Counted from the stretch's first letter, positions 11,365 through 24,090 are shown. The stretch: 64,000 bases of DNA from Pyrus communis (GCF_963583255.1 NC_084817.1:12468121-12532120), one strand, 5' to 3'. Program-made: numbers and translations. The notes: generated by a model not told the origin, from the sequence alone.

Positions 11365-13219
11365 TGATGTGATATATAATAGCACACAAATTAAACCCTC
11401 TTTTTGACAATTGTAGTATGGATAAGTAAGGATCGTTCTAGGCCGGGGATTAGGAGGGATTGCTAATCTACTTAAAACTGACTCAAAAACACAAAACTAG
11501 GCTTAAAAACACTTAACTAGACTCAAGGAACTCAAAACAAACTAAAGAGACTCAAAACAGCACAAAATAATCAAATAGACTCAAACTAGACACTAAAGGT
11601 TGATTTGGACGAAAATTGATTTTAACTTGACTCAAAACACTTAAAAACACAAGTTTGGACAGATTCTAACTAATTTGACACAACAAAGTAAGGGGGATTG
11701 GGTTTTTGACGAATTTAAAACTTAAACAAACAAATTGCAGAAACTAAGTAAAGGGATACGAATTTGGGTGAATTGATGGGTGATTGGCTAACTAGAGGGT
11801 CTTTCTCCACACATAACACACTTGCATACAAATCGATTTCTAGTTACTTTTCCAATAAACCATGAACCTCAACGCCCCAGATTGACCGTGAACAACACTA
11901 ATTAACCCTCAGATTTTCCTTAAGTCATTGAATTGGATGGACAACGCATCGGCAACCAAATTATTCTTCAATAGTTCCCTACATAAACAATATAATAGAG
12001 ATACAATCAAAGATCATTAAGCTTTGTGAAAATCATAAGCATTGACAAGGCATTCATAACTATGACCAACATGATACTCCTGCCAGGAATTTACTTAACA
12101 CGATTATGACTAGCAACCTCCACTACTTATAAATATAAGTTCACAACTATTAGGTGAAATTCCCTTATATTTTATCATCAAATTCATGCATGCAAACTAA
12201 GCGGGCCCTTTTAATCAACATACAAGAATAAGTTATCAATCAAACAGTTAAGTAAATTGCATTCACGACTAGAAGTAATCAATTCATATATGTTCATGGC
12301 TTTGAATTCTCCTCTAGCTAAAACGAGTTTAGCTCCTCATGTTCACAATTAAACAAAGAAAACTTAAATTAAACATTGAAAACAAAAGATTGAATACACC
12401 TAGAAACGCTCCAACAATCCAATAAATCTTGAATGGCAGGTACGACTCCAAGCTATCTTCTCCTTCCTTGCAAAGCTATGGCACAAGGGTGGTTGTGGCT
12501 GAAATTGGGTTGTGGTGTGAGATAGATAGGTGGTGCGGAATTGTGTTAAATGATGGGGGTTAGGGGTTCTTTTTGGTGTGGCAGAAACATATATTTAAAA
12601 GGGAGAAACCCTAATTAATTTTGGAGAAGGATTTGCAATCCAAATCCACAAGGAAAAAGGCTAACTAAATCAGAATCCAAGAGAGAAAGGGAAAGACAGG
12701 GTGCGGCAACATCCTAGAGGGAAAGGGAAAGGGAAAGGGGATTTGCGGCAAGGAAAAGGAATGCTAAAAGGATAGGTGCGACATCCATCTTAGAATAGGA
12801 TTAGGCCTTCTAGAACATATATTTAAGTGTCCCAATATAATTAGGGATCCTCTTGGCAGCTGGAACATAAGTAGGAAAAGATTAGGATTGACTAAGTCAA
12901 AATAAGGTAGTTTGACTCATGTTTCCTTCTTTGTAGCTGATTCCTTGTCTTCCAAGTCTTGAATTAATTTCTTCAACTCTTTAGCATATTCTTAGCCCTT
13001 CTTGAACTTCAATTTCATCCATCCACCTTGCTCCATGCATGTGCTAACCATTCCAAGCCCAAAACTGCTCTAAAATGCTCCAAATTGCCTTTTCTTGCTA
13101 CTTTATTCAATTGGACCTACAAACACACGAAAATAGCTTAAATTACTATAATAAATAGAAACTAACTAAGTAAATGCATGAAAACAAGCTAACTAAGTCG
13201 CATAAATATGCTCTTATCA
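11365..13219 (-). mobile_element. Solo LTR of an Athila-like element, reversed
   Basis: On the - strand the LTR begins TGATAAGAGCATATTTATGC and ends TATATCACATCA. It is flanked by the 5-bp TSD ATTTT (11360-11364 and 13220-13224). No internal region is present, so it is the product of LTR-LTR recombination. At 1,855 bp it differs in length and sequence from the other LTRs of this family here and represents another subfamily. No coding content. Confidence 0.93.
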
Positions 13220-13224
13220 ATTTT

Positions 13225-13379
13225 ATTATTCATTATTTTAGTTATACAAGAATTAGTGTGCAGCATTGGTTTTATATGTTTTTTTAGTGTGCATTATTAC
13301 TTATTTAAGTTTTTAGCATGCATTATTACTCATAAAAGAATTAGTATCCAGCATCAGTGCAGCATCAGTTATACCAGAA
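13225..13379 (+). repeat. Dispersed KI-MULE repeat, cluster 2 continued
   Basis: Units such as TGTGCAGCATTGG, AGCATGCATTATTACTCAT and GCAGCATCAGTTATACCAGAA. The last one supplies the CAGAA target site of the Cassandra-type LTR. Confidence 0.65.
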
Positions 13380-13441
13380 TGACACACCCCGACCTAGAAA
13401 GTCCACTTGGACCCTGAATCGAGCTGTGCTGGCCGACACCT

Positions 13442-13510
13442 GCAACTTCCCAGTGGGTCACCCATCATGGGATTGCTCTAGCCCCCTTCTCGCTTAACTT
13501 CGGAGTTCCC
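13442..13510 (-). other. 5S rRNA-derived domain in the Cassandra LTR
   Basis: The - strand reads AACTCCGAAGTTAAGCG, then GATGGGTGACCCACTGGGAA, matching the internal control region and 3' part of plant 5S rRNA. The 5' part of 5S rRNA is not recognisable, so this is not a functional 5S gene. Confidence 0.85.
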
Positions 13511-13534
13511 AAAAACAAAACCATGAGGGAATGG

Positions 13535-15627
13535 TGATAGAAGCATTTTTAGGCAACTTAGTTGGCTTGTTCTTGTGCATTTATGTTGTTATTTCTTAGT
13601 TCTTTAAGTCTTTTAAGTTATTTTCGTATGTTTTCAGGTTCTAAGGGCTAAAGGAGCAAAGAAGTGCATTTTGGAGCCTTTTGGAGCACTTTTGGGCTAA
13701 GGATGGATAGCTTATGCTTGGAGCCAAAGTGTTGGACGAAATTGAAGGCCTTGTAGGCACTTTAGGACACAAAACAATGGGCTTAACCCTATTTCCCTTC
13801 CCTTGCCGTGCAAGGGGGAGCATTTTGGGTCCATTTTATGCACTTAAACCCTAGCCCTTTAACCATTGCAGCCCTATTCTGATTTATTCACTTTCATTCA
13901 TATTTTATTTCACCCTAATTCACCCTAGCAGCCACCATAACATTATTACACAACCTTGCCGTGCATAACCATTCATTTCCAGCTTTCCCCCCTTGCAATT
14001 CCAGCTTTCCCCCTTCATTATTGCAGCCACCATTCACTCTTTAATCATTCACTCACATGCACCCATCACCTAGAACATCCCTTTGCCGTGCACTCCCATT
14101 CAACATTTCCAGCTTTTCTCCTTCATTGCAGCCACACTTCCACATGCATTCCCTCTTTAATCATTCTTTTCCTAGCTGTTTTTCCATCATTATTTCAGCC
14201 ACATGCATTCTCAATCATAAGAGCCACATGCACTCTTAAACAATCAGCCACATATTCTCCCATTCCCCCTATAAAAACCCATGCATTCATACACAATGGA
14301 GACACCAAAAACTTCCCTTAAAGCCGTGCAAAACAGCACCCATTTCCAGCACAATCCATCCAACCCGTGCATAATCCAAACACCATCACACTTCCCCTTG
14401 CCGTGTATCCCCTTCCATTTCCACCACTCCCCACTCCATTCCACATACAAATACCCTCCAAAACACTATCCTTAGACCGTGTGCCGCAACAAAGAGGAAG
14501 AGAAGAGGGCCTAAACGTTCATACAATTCAAGTTTGAGTTGTTGGAATGTTTAGGTGTTTCTTTTCCTTTGATTTCAATGTTTAATTTCAATTCTCTTTG
14601 TCTTGTACGTATGAGGAACTAAACCCCCCCTTGGCTAGGGGGGATTCAAATTACATGTTTATGCTTGCGATATGATTTGATTACTTCTAATTGCGTTTCA
14701 TAAGTTGTGAATTCAATTTACTTATCTATGTGAATTACATTGATTTGTGTGTGTTGGTTGAGAGTGCACGCTTAATTCTCACGCATAAATTGGATGCTAG
14801 GATATAAGGAAATTTCACCTAATCGTTATGGAATTATATTCACAAGTAGTAAAGGTTGATGATCTCAATCGCGTTAAGTAAATTCTTGGCATAAGTTTCA
14901 TGCAATCATAGTAACAAGTGCTTCGTCAATGCTTATGGTTTTCAAAGAACTTAATGATTCTTGCTTGTATCTCTATTATGCAATCATGTAGGGGACTTGT
15001 GGGGAATGTTTTGGGTTGTCGTATGCAATCATCCAATTCAATAACGTTAGGAAAATCTGAGGGTTAATTAGTGCAATTCACGGTTAATCTGGGGCGTTGA
15101 GAATCATGGTTTATTGAAAAGCAATTGGAAATCGTTTTATATGCAAGTATAACATGTGTGGAGATGAACCCCTTAGCTAGCTTCCCATCCGTTCCATTCC
15201 ATCAAATTCTTTTTTACAATCTTTTCTTATTTTCGTCCAAAATCTGTTTTAAAGTTTTAAGTCACTTGTTTTCTTTTAAATTCGTCCAAAAATCTAAACC
15301 CCCCTTCTCATTTGTTCCAAATCTGTCCAAAAGAGTCATTTTGTGTCTTTAAGCATTTGGAGTCATAAACACTTTCAAATTCGTCCAAATCAAGTTCTAG
15401 TTTCTGTTTGAGTCAATTTGATTGTTTTAGGCAGTTAAGTGTTTCAAATCTGTTTTGAGTCATAGTAGTCTTGTTAAGAGTCTTTAAGTTTAGTTTTTGT
15501 GTTTTTAAGTCAATTTATATTAGATTAGCACCCCTAGTTAATCCCCGGTTAGAACGATCCCTACTTACATCATTACTACAATTGTCACAAATAGGGTTTA
15601 ATTTGTGTGCGTATAATTCTCGCATCA
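13535..15627 (+). mobile_element. Solo Athila-family LTR inside the Cassandra LTR
   Basis: It begins TGATAGAAGCATTTTTAGGC and ends TTCTCGCATCA, 2,093 bp, flanked by the TSD AATGG (13530-13534 and 15628-15632). It resembles the LTRs at 1-2292 and 39679-41970 in layout (CCGTG-rich, pyrimidine-rich 5' half, GGAACTAAACCCCC, then AATCCCCGGTTAGAACGATC near the end) but is clearly diverged. Both flanks are Cassandra sequence that joins perfectly when one AATGG is removed. Short frames inside (13956-14475, 15125-15352) are low-complexity LTR sequence. Confidence 0.93.
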
Positions 15628-15804
15628 AATGGTAAGCCCAAAGCGGACAATATCGTGCTACGGTGGTGGAGCGGGCCCGGGAAGTGGTTCGCCTCGGGCC
15701 GGGATGCGACACAGAATCATTCAGTTGATGGCATTTTAATATTTTTATGGCAAACTCATGAATTTATATAAAAAATACCAGAATTAACTTGTTTTTGGAT
15801 TTAC

Positions 15805-16630
15805 CATTTTGTCTGCTGGGTCATCATCTTGATTTTTGAGCTTATCTTGGCTTTACGTTTTTATCTTTCATGCAGCTAGTGTTATTTGTGTTTCTTCATC
15901 ATCTATTTGATCATCGTATTTTTCCAACACATCTGAAATTGTTCTTTCATCATCATCCTTTTCTTGTTGTTGAACGTCATCCATCTCATCATCAGCGTCA
16001 TCTTTTGCCATTCCATCTGATATTGTTCTTTCATCATTGTCATCATTTTTTTTCTTCAGTAACTTGATTATTGTGTGGAGGTTGTGCAAGGCCTCCTACA
16101 TTTTGATCTTCTTCAGGTTCTTGTTCAAGTACTAATTTTTTTGCTGGTTTATCTTTCTTGGCTTTTGCATCCATCTTGGCTACTTGCTTAGGTCTCACTA
16201 CGGTTTGATCTTCTTCAGGTTCTTCATGTTTCTGCTTTAGCTTTCTTGGCTTTCGACTCCTTTTTGGCTACTTACTTTTTCAATTTCCTCATTTTTGATG
16301 CAGGTGGAGGATCGACAAAGTCGTCATCATCATCTTCTGAGCGTTGTTCAACTGACTCCTCAATTGGTTTTGCGTTGTTCATTTGTGAAAGTTTTAAGAG
16401 TTATACTTTGTTTCAAAACAACACACAACAGGCACATGCAAAATCACACATACAGAATCATGTTTTACATAAAAGTATATGTAGTATCAGTTTTAGCTTC
16501 AAATTTTCATTTGCTTATTTATAGATTTTTTCATGCAGAACTGCCAAATCCCACTTAACTGTTGTTGGCAAGCGCTTCTCTTCTTTCTTTTTATTGGGTT
16601 GATGATTGGGGTGTGATCATAAAGCCAATA
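15805..16630 (-). pseudogene. N-terminal acidic exons of the ULP1-like gene
   Basis: An acceptor (TGTCTTCAG on the - strand at about 16631-16639) opens an exon with LQYWLYDHTPIINPIKRKKR. Further on come EESVEQRSEDDDDDFVDPPP (about 16370-16310), a Lys-rich run, and an Asp/Glu-rich run with two DERTISD repeats (about 16040-15910). The last part ends at a donor-like ATG|GTAAAT near 15803. Stops near 16270 and 15850 and frame changes break it. Confidence 0.65.
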
Positions 16631-16974
16631 CTGAAGACAAAATAAAAGATTTTTTTATTAGATATTTGTATATTCTATAAAAGATTTGTTTGCTTAACTC
16701 TGCATGTGTAAGTTTATCTTACATTGCCGGTCCTAAGCCCGGATAAAGGAGGAGGGGGAGGGCGTTAGGTAGTCGACAGCCGGCACTCCTAAGTTACGTC
16801 GAATCCTTATGAAAATAAATCAAAAATGAAATTACGCTAAAGCTAGGGCATCACCTGTAAGTGGCGCGCTGTGTGGCCTGACCACAGTGATAAGTGAGCA
16901 AAGGTCGCTGTATCTCCATCGGCACTCGGATGCAGTGTTAAATGAGCAAGGGGGTCATAGAAACTTCTTTTTGA

Positions 16975-18357
16975 ATGACTCCACTCAAAGTTTTTTGGGA
17001 GCATATGCTCCTATCAACTTTACAACAAAAGAAGTACTTTGATCCTATTAGACGAGGGAGGGTGAAGAAGCTAGGACAGAAGGGTAGAGTTCAAGAGAGT
17101 AGAATGCGTTTAGGAACGTGGAATATAGGAACCTTAACGGGAAAATCTATGGAAGTAGTGGAAGTTATGGTGACGAGAATGATAAGTATTATGTGCCTAC
17201 AAGAAACTAAGTGGGTTGGTCTTAAGGCAAAGGATCTAGAAAACTCAGGTTTTAAACTTTGGTATTCATGCACAAATAAAACGAGAAATGGTGTTGGCAT
17301 CATCGTGGACAAGACCTTGACACAAGATGTTGTAGATGTCAAGAGGGTAGGAGATAGAATTAAGGCAATCAAAATTGTAATGGGACAAGAACTCATCAAT
17401 GTGATTAGTGCGTACGCACCTCAAGTGAGGTTGGATACGAGTTTGAAGGAGAAATTTTGGGAAGATCTTGGAGACTTGGTGCAAGGAATTGCTCAGACGG
17501 AGAAGGTATTTATAGGAAGAGATTTAAATGGACACGTGGGCAAGGAGATAGGCAACTATGGAGGTTTTCATGGTGGCCATGGTTTTGGGGAGAAAAACAA
17601 GGATGGGGAAGCCATCTTGGATTTTGCAACGGCATATGATCTCTTCTTAGCCAACACCTTCTTTAAGAAGAGAGAAGAACATATGATCACCTACAAGAGT
17701 AGGTCGTCAAAAATACAAATAGATTTTCTTCTAATGAGGAAAAGGGATCGTATAACTTGTAAGGATTGCAAAGTTATACCAAGAGAGAGCTTGGCTAATC
17801 AACATCGCTTGTTCGTGATGGATGTACATATCAAAAGAGAGAGAAAAAAGAACAAGACTTGGAAGTGCCTAAGGACTAGATTGTGGAATCTAAAAGGAGA
17901 AAAGCAAGCCATTTTCAAAGAGAAAGTAATCACCCAATGCATGTGGCATAGAAAGGGGGAAGCTAGCCAAAAGGCGGGATTCTATGGCTAGTTGTATCCG
18001 AAAAGTAGCAAAAAAGGTATTAGAAGAGTCCAAAGGCTTTGTAAAGCCTTATACAAGGATAGGAGAGATGAAAATGGTGAAAGGTATGGAATAGCGAAAC
18101 AGAAGGCGAAGAAAGCTGTGAGATAAGCTAAGCTAGCAGCTTATGACGATATTTATAAGCGACCAGATACAAAAGAAGGAGAGTTGGATACCTATAAACT
18201 AGCTAGATCAAGGGAAAAGAAGACAAGGGACCTAAACCAAGTGAGGTGTATCAAGGATGAGGATGGAAAGGTTCTTGCTACAGAGAACGCGGTCAAAGAC
18301 AGATGGAGAGGTTATTTTCATAATCTTTTCAATGAATTGCATGAAATGAGTACTTCT
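16975..18357 (+). pseudogene. RTE LINE: endonuclease and linker
   Basis: An ATG at 16975 opens 338 codons to 17991. The AP-endonuclease domain starts at about residue 43: MRLGTWNIGTLTG, then IMCLQETKWVG (the QE..W metal and DNA contacts), then FIGRDLNGHVG (Asp and Asn kept, one Gly changed to Arg), then a C-terminal NQHRLFVMDV block. The enzyme nicks target DNA to prime reverse transcription. After a stop at 17989 the linker toward the reverse transcriptase continues with further stops (for example TAA near 18124) until the Athila insertion at 18358. Confidence 0.88.
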
Positions 18358-20045
18358 TGATAGGAGCATATTTATGCGACTTTGTTAGCTTGTTTCTTTG
18401 CATTTAGTAAGTTAGTTTCTATTTATTAGAGTGTTTTAAGCCATTTTTGTGTGTTTGTAGGTCCAAATGGCAAAGTTGGCAAGAAATGGCAATTTGGAGC
18501 ATTTTAGAGCAGTTTTGGGCTTGGAATGGATAACATATGCATGGAGCAAGGTGGATGGACGTTTTTGAAGATAAAAAAAGGCTAGAAATGTGCTCAAGAG
18601 TTGAAGAAATTAATTCAAGATCAAAGAAGATAAGGAATCAGCTAAAAGGAAGAAACATTATCCAAAATCTTACCTTATCTTATCCTAACCTTATCCTAAC
18701 CTACCTTAATTCCAGCTGCAAGGAAGACATCTAAATGACCTTAGGATACCCACAAATCAGGTTTCTAGAAGCCAAGCCCTATCCCTGAAAGGGTGCCGCA
18801 TCCACCCCTTATAGAAGCTATGTTTCTTGCTGCAAAAACCATTCCTTTTCCTCCCTGGAATCTGAATGAGAAGTGTCTTTTTTCCTTGTTGATTTAGAGT
18901 CTTGATTCCCCCTCCTTCTCAACCCTTTGACGTGCCTTCCCTTCTCCCTATAAATACATTATGCCGCAGCAATCATAGATGATCCATATCTCACCACAAT
19001 TCACACCACACATCCATCATATACAAAAATCTCTCTAGTGCCGCAACCTTGCAAGGAGAAAGGAAAGGAGACCCTTAGAGTCGTGCTGTACCATTCAAGC
19101 TTGGATTGTTGGAACATTCCTAGGTGTATTCTATCTTTTATTTTCAATGTTTAATTTAAGTTATCTTTGTTTAAGTGCGGACATGAGGAACTAAATTCGT
19201 TTTAGCTAAAGGTGGATTCAAAGCCATGAACATATATGTGATATGAATTGATTGCATGCATGAATTTGATGCTAAAATATAAGGGATTTTACCTAATCGT
19301 TATGAACTTATATTTATAAGTAGTGGAAATCACTAGTCATGAATGTGTTAAATATATCCATGGCAAGAGTATCATGCAATTCATAGTTATGAATGCCATG
19401 TCAATGCTTATGATTTTCATAGAACTTAATGATCTTTGATATGTATCTCTTTCGTGTAGTTCATATAGGGAACTTGATAAGAATAATTTGATTGCGTCGC
19501 TGAGTCCAATTCAATGAAATTAGGAAAATCTGAGAGTTAATTTGTGTAGTTCACAATTAATTTGGGGCATTGTCATTCATGGTTTATAGGAATAATAACT
19601 GGAAATCGAATTGTATGCATATGTGTCATGTGTGGAGATGAACCCTATAGCTAGCCATTCACGCATTAAAACACCCAATTTCGTCCAAAGTTGTTTAGAG
19701 TCTGAAAATCTATTTGCTTTTACTTTAAATTCGTCAAAAACCACTTCCCCCTTTATATTTCGTGTCTTTTAGTTAGAATATGTTCAAACTAGTTTCTTTT
19801 TAGTGTTTGGAGTCAACATAAGTTAGAATTAGTCCATATACAGTGTTTCAAGTCAATTTGTTTGTTTTGTTTGTTTTGAGTGGTTTGAGTCAGTCTTGAG
19901 TCATAACAGTCTAGTTAAGTGTAATTGAGCCTAATTTGAGTAGATTAGCAGTCCCTCCTAATCCCCGGCCTAGAACGATCCCTACTTTCACATACTACAA
20001 CTATCTAAAAAGGGTTTAATTTGTGTGCTAGTTTATATCACATCA
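18358..20045 (+). repeat. 5' LTR of Athila copy B
   Basis: 1,688 bp. Compared with the 3' LTR it lacks about 110 bases around 19250 (after ATATGAATTGATT) and has about 60 extra bases near 19790-19850. TATAAATA at about 18951 is the likely core promoter. A 65-codon frame near 18537 is repeated in the other LTR and is not a gene. Confidence 0.9.
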
Positions 20046-20050
20046 AATTT

Positions 20051-20068
20051 TGGCGCCGTTGCTGGGGA
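20051..20068 (+). promoter_or_regulatory. Primer-binding site of copy B (tRNA-Asp)
   Basis: TGGCGCCGTTGCTGGGGA matches the 3' end of plant tRNA-Asp with one mismatch (T for C) and lies five bases inside the LTR, as in the other Athila copy. Confidence 0.9.
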
Positions 20069-20150
20069 TTAGCAAAATAACTAATCTTCCCTTTGTTTCT
20101 GTTTTTATTTTTCTTGTGTTTCTGATTTGTTTTGTTTTAGGTACTAGTTT

Positions 20151-20446
20151 ATGACTTGACGTTGTCAACCTTCTCGTGCACATATATTGTTGTTTGACAA
20201 CGATTTTGAACGAACTTTAAGAAGGAAGAGGAAGCAACCAGAACCCAATCCCCCTAGTTCTAGCTTTTAATCGAAATTTGAAGAAGAAGAAGATGACGAG
20301 GAAGAACAAGACATGGTTGTGGACAATCGAACAATCAAGGAACTTTCAGCCTTGGGGTTGGACAATGCCATGCCTATTTGCATTCCATACCCTAGGGCGG
20401 CTCAAGGCAAGACCAATGAGTTTGAATTGAAGTCTAGCTTGCTGCA
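20151..20446 (+). pseudogene. N-terminal gag of Athila copy B
   Basis: Starts at ATG 20151 after a leader ending TTTTAGGTACTAGTTT. The third codon is TGA where the relatives have CGA or CGT. It encodes the Arg/Pro/Glu-rich N-terminus and the DNxxxKELSALGLDNAMP-like segment, then stops at LKSSLLH where a reversed LTR begins. Confidence 0.85.
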
Positions 20447-21955
20447 TGATGTGATATAAACTAACACACAAATTAAACCCTTTTTAGATAGTTGTAGTAT
20501 ATGAAAGTAGGGATCGTTCTAGGCCAGGGATTAGAAGAGCTGCTAATCTGCTTAAATTAGACGCAATTACACTTAACTAGACTTAAAAACAGAAAACTAG
20601 ACTCTAATGACTTAAAACAAACTAGAATGACTCAAAACAACACAAAACAAGCAAATTAACTCAAAACATAAACTAGGGGAGACTTTGGACGAATCCTAAC
20701 TTATGTTGACTCAAAACACTAAAAAGAAACTAGTTTAAACAGATTCTAACCAAAAGACACGAAATATAAAGGGGGAAGTGGTTTTTGACGAATTTAAAGT
20801 AAAAGCAAACAGATTTAAAGACTCTAAACAACTTTGGATGAAGTTGGGTGTTTTAATGGATGAATGGCTAGCTAGAGGGTTCATCTCCACACATGACACA
20901 GATGTATACAAATCGATTCCCAGTTATTATTCCAATAAACCATGAATGACAATGACCCAAGTTAATCGTGAACTCCACAAATTAGCCATAAGATTTTCCT
21001 AAATTCATTTAATTCGACTCAGCGACGCAATCAAATTATTCTTATCAAGTTCCCTATATGAACTACATGATAGAGATACATATCAAAGATCATTAAGTTC
21101 TATGAAAATCATAAGCATTGACATGACATTCGTAACTATGAATTGCATGATACTCCTGCTAGGACGTTCTAGCAATCTAAGCTTGAATGGCAGGGCATGG
21201 CTCCAAGTGTCTCCTCTCCTTTCTCCTTGCAAAGTTGCGGCACTAGAGAGATTTTTGTGATTGATGGATGTGTGGTGCGAAGTGTGGGGAGAGATAGATG
21301 TTTTATGATTGCTGCGACACAAGGTATTTATAGGGAGAAGGAAAGGCACAGCAAGGCTGAGAATGAGGGGAATTAGGACTCCAAATCAACAAGGAAAAAG
21401 GACACTTCTCATTCAGATTCCAAGGAGGAAAATGAATGGTCCTTGCAGCAAGAAACATGGTTTCTAGAAGGGGTGGATGCGGCATACTTTTAGGGATAGG
21501 GATAGGGATAGGGCTTCTAGAAACCTGATATTTAGGTGTTCTGATGTCATTTAGATATCCTCCTTGTAGTTGGACTTAAGGTGGAAAGAGATTAGATTAG
21601 GGTAAGATAAGATAAGGTTGGATAAGGTTTGGATAAGATAAGGTAATTTGGATAATGTTTCTTTCTTTATAGCTGATTCCTTATCTTCCAAGTCTTGAAT
21701 TAATTCTTCCATATGTTAAGCACATTCCTAGCCTCTTTTAATCTTCAAAACTGTCCATCCACCTTGCTCCATGCATGTGCTATCTATTCCAAGCCCAAAA
21801 CTGCTCTAAAATGTTCCAAATTGCACTTTCTTGCCAACTTTGTCATTTGAACCTAAAAACACACGAAAATAGTCTAAAACACTCTAACAAGTAGAAATTA
21901 GCTATGTAAATGCAAGAAAACAAGCTAACTAAGTTGCATAAATATGCTCCTATCA
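20447..21955 (-). repeat. 3' LTR of the reversed Athila fragment
   Basis: On the - strand it begins TGATAGGAGCATATTTATGC and ends TATATCACATCA. It is the same subfamily as the LTRs of copy B but about 230 bases shorter, with a deletion near 21160-21175. Confidence 0.88.
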
Positions 21956-21971
21956 AATTCCCCCACACTTA

Positions 21972-23880
21972 GCTTTTGCTAGTCCCCGAGCAAAACATAG
22001 AAAATAAAACACAACCTAAACCTTCCAACAATTGCCTCAGGGATTTCCATTGAAACATGACATGTTAAAAATCACTACTCCCACAAATTTTAGCTATCCT
22101 TACTCTTGAGCATACACTTAACCATAGTCACCACTCACTAGCTCGCATTTAATCAATTAAAACAACATTTTGAATGTAGTAACATGCCTTAGAGAATCCC
22201 TCAATTCCTCACTGGATATACTCTCTATTTTCACACAGATTTTCTGAATACACTCCCTACACTAGGTATATGTGAGAAGATTGATGTAAACATGTATACT
22301 AACAGTCACATATGCTATAACAAAGAAGGCACTTTCTGGAATTATTAATATAAACATGTATATGATCTCATGAATGGAATGCCACTACTTAGACTCGAGA
22401 ACTAGGAATACCATATGCTCGTACCAATTTTAAACTCCACATATTGAAACACATAACAATCAAGATAGAAGTCTAAGGGTTGTAACAGGGCTAAGGTATT
22501 GGCTAACAAAGAAAGGTAAGGATAAACAAAAGTTCTTAAAGCAATAGTAAGCAAAGTAATGAAATAAACACTTAGAATTCACTTTTGAATGTAGAAATAA
22601 ACTTTAAACACCTATAGGAGATTCACACAACACTGGCCGATCACACTTTTGGACCCTTTCTTCAACAATCAATACTTGTGAGTTCATTCTCACTTATTTC
22701 TCAACTCTTTTTCTTTCTTTTTCAACTTTTTATTTTTTTTATTTTTTTTTTCGTGCCCTTTGATTTCTTTGGCACACAAAACATACATCTTCATGGATTT
22801 CCAACGAAAAACCTTCCCCCACACTTGTTTTTCTGCAAATCGTAGATCAAAAGGAATTCCCTCTAAGTCATGCTCCACTATTCTTTAAGAACAAGGGTAT
22901 GGATAGTCCTATTCTAGCTGGGTAAGGATAATGTGGCTAACAAAGAAAATAGGCTAACTAAGGCTCCGCGGGGTTAAACCTACAATACATATGGGCTTTT
23001 TGGCTCTGGTTTAACTAAACAACTTCATCTTGTTATATATTATGCAATCAATTTTATGCTTTGAATGAAACGGGCATGAGTTCTAGTATTTGAAACTAAA
23101 ATGATGAAAACACATTCTAAGAAGCAACCAAGCAAAGAAATAATGAGATCATGCAAGGACTTTAGAAAACAAGAACATCACAGATTAATAACTCTCCGAA
23201 CAAAGTATAGGCTCAAGTCTCTCAAGGTTGTAGCGTTAGTTTGAGTTCCTTCCTTCAAGCATGTTACAAAAACTAATTTTTTTTCTTTTGTGATTACATG
23301 TGAATTCGTAAATGACAACTACAAGTAAGCACAAACCAAAGAGCATATCAAACTTCCACCCATGTTTGTAACTTTCTTTAACAGTCATGCAATTAAAAAT
23401 CAAATCCTCATCATTGTGTTGGAAGGTACCCTAAGACACAAACAAACATCAAAAACCACTCTTTTTAGGTTTTTTCAAAATTTTTTTGAATTTTTTTTTC
23501 AAAATTTTTGGATTTTTTGTTATAAGACACATTAAAACACAATAAAAACACTTAAAAAAAAGTGAGAACAACTTTTAGAAGTGATAGGTGATAAAATTCG
23601 AAAATAAGTCATGAAAAGCATCTATTTATAACCCCACCCCCCCCCCCCCCAACACACACACTTAAACCAAACATTGTCCTCAATGTTTCAAACATAGACT
23701 CACACGAAAACAATCAAACAACACAACTAACAAACATGACAGCTATGGCAAAGTAAAATAAATAAAGAGTAGGGTAGGGTTAAGGAACGCAAATCTGATT
23801 TTGGAGCCGGAGATTCCTAGGTCTTCTTTATTTAAACACATGGGTTGCCTCCCAAGAAGCGTTTGCTTTAACGTCTTCCA
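21972..23880 (-). other. 3' untranslated region of the reversed Athila fragment
   Basis: Matches, in reverse, 31560-34590 of copy B without its solo LTR. Holds poly-A/T tracts, a 13-base C run near 23637-23651, and AAGTGTGGGGGAAGG-type purine tracts on the - strand near 22820. No gene. Confidence 0.75.
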
Positions 23881-23898
23881 GCCGGACAATACTTCCTT

Positions 23899-24090
23899 TT
23901 AAGCTCCATTAGAGTCCATGGCATAGAGGGGTATTTCCTCCACAACTTGCTCCTCAAAGTACTCATAATAAGGATCTATGAACGGAAGGGGATAGCGATC
24001 ATCCCTGATTGTGGCGTTGAGCTTCCTAAAATCAATGTAAATTGTCCCACCACCTTGGATTCGATTGGGTACCTGCACCAAAGAAGGTAA
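23899..24090 (-). pseudogene. Reverse transcriptase start fused to integrase end
   Basis: The - strand reads YIDFRKLNATIRDDRYPLPF from reverse transcriptase and within two codons YYEYFEEQVVEEIPLYAM, the extreme C-terminus of integrase. Around 2.3 kb of catalytic reverse transcriptase, RNase H and integrase is therefore missing. The junction lies near 23976-23986 in GGATCTATGAACG. Confidence 0.85.

Larger units (their letters stand above)
13380..15711 (-). mobile_element. Cassandra-type TRIM solo LTR (5S rRNA domain), split by another LTR
   Basis: The two halves are 13380-13534 and 15633-15711. On the - strand the joined LTR starts TGTCGCATCCCGGCCC and ends GGTCGGGGTGTGTCA, about 234 bp. The TSD CAGAA lies at 13375-13379 and 15712-15716. 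The centre carries a 5S rRNA-like domain. Cassandra elements are non-autonomous terminal-repeat retrotransposons in miniature whose LTRs contain 5S sequence with pol III promoter boxes. Only one LTR remains. The 62 bases at its 3' end are shared with the unrelated LTR ending at 3655. Confidence 0.88.

Noticed and set aside
13442..13510. Possible 5S rRNA gene
   Set aside because: Only the internal promoter and 3' part match, and it lies within an LTR with TSDs, so it is the Cassandra 5S domain.
18537..18734. 65-codon frame conserved at 34776-34973
   Set aside because: Conservation is explained by the two positions being the same part of the two LTRs of copy B.
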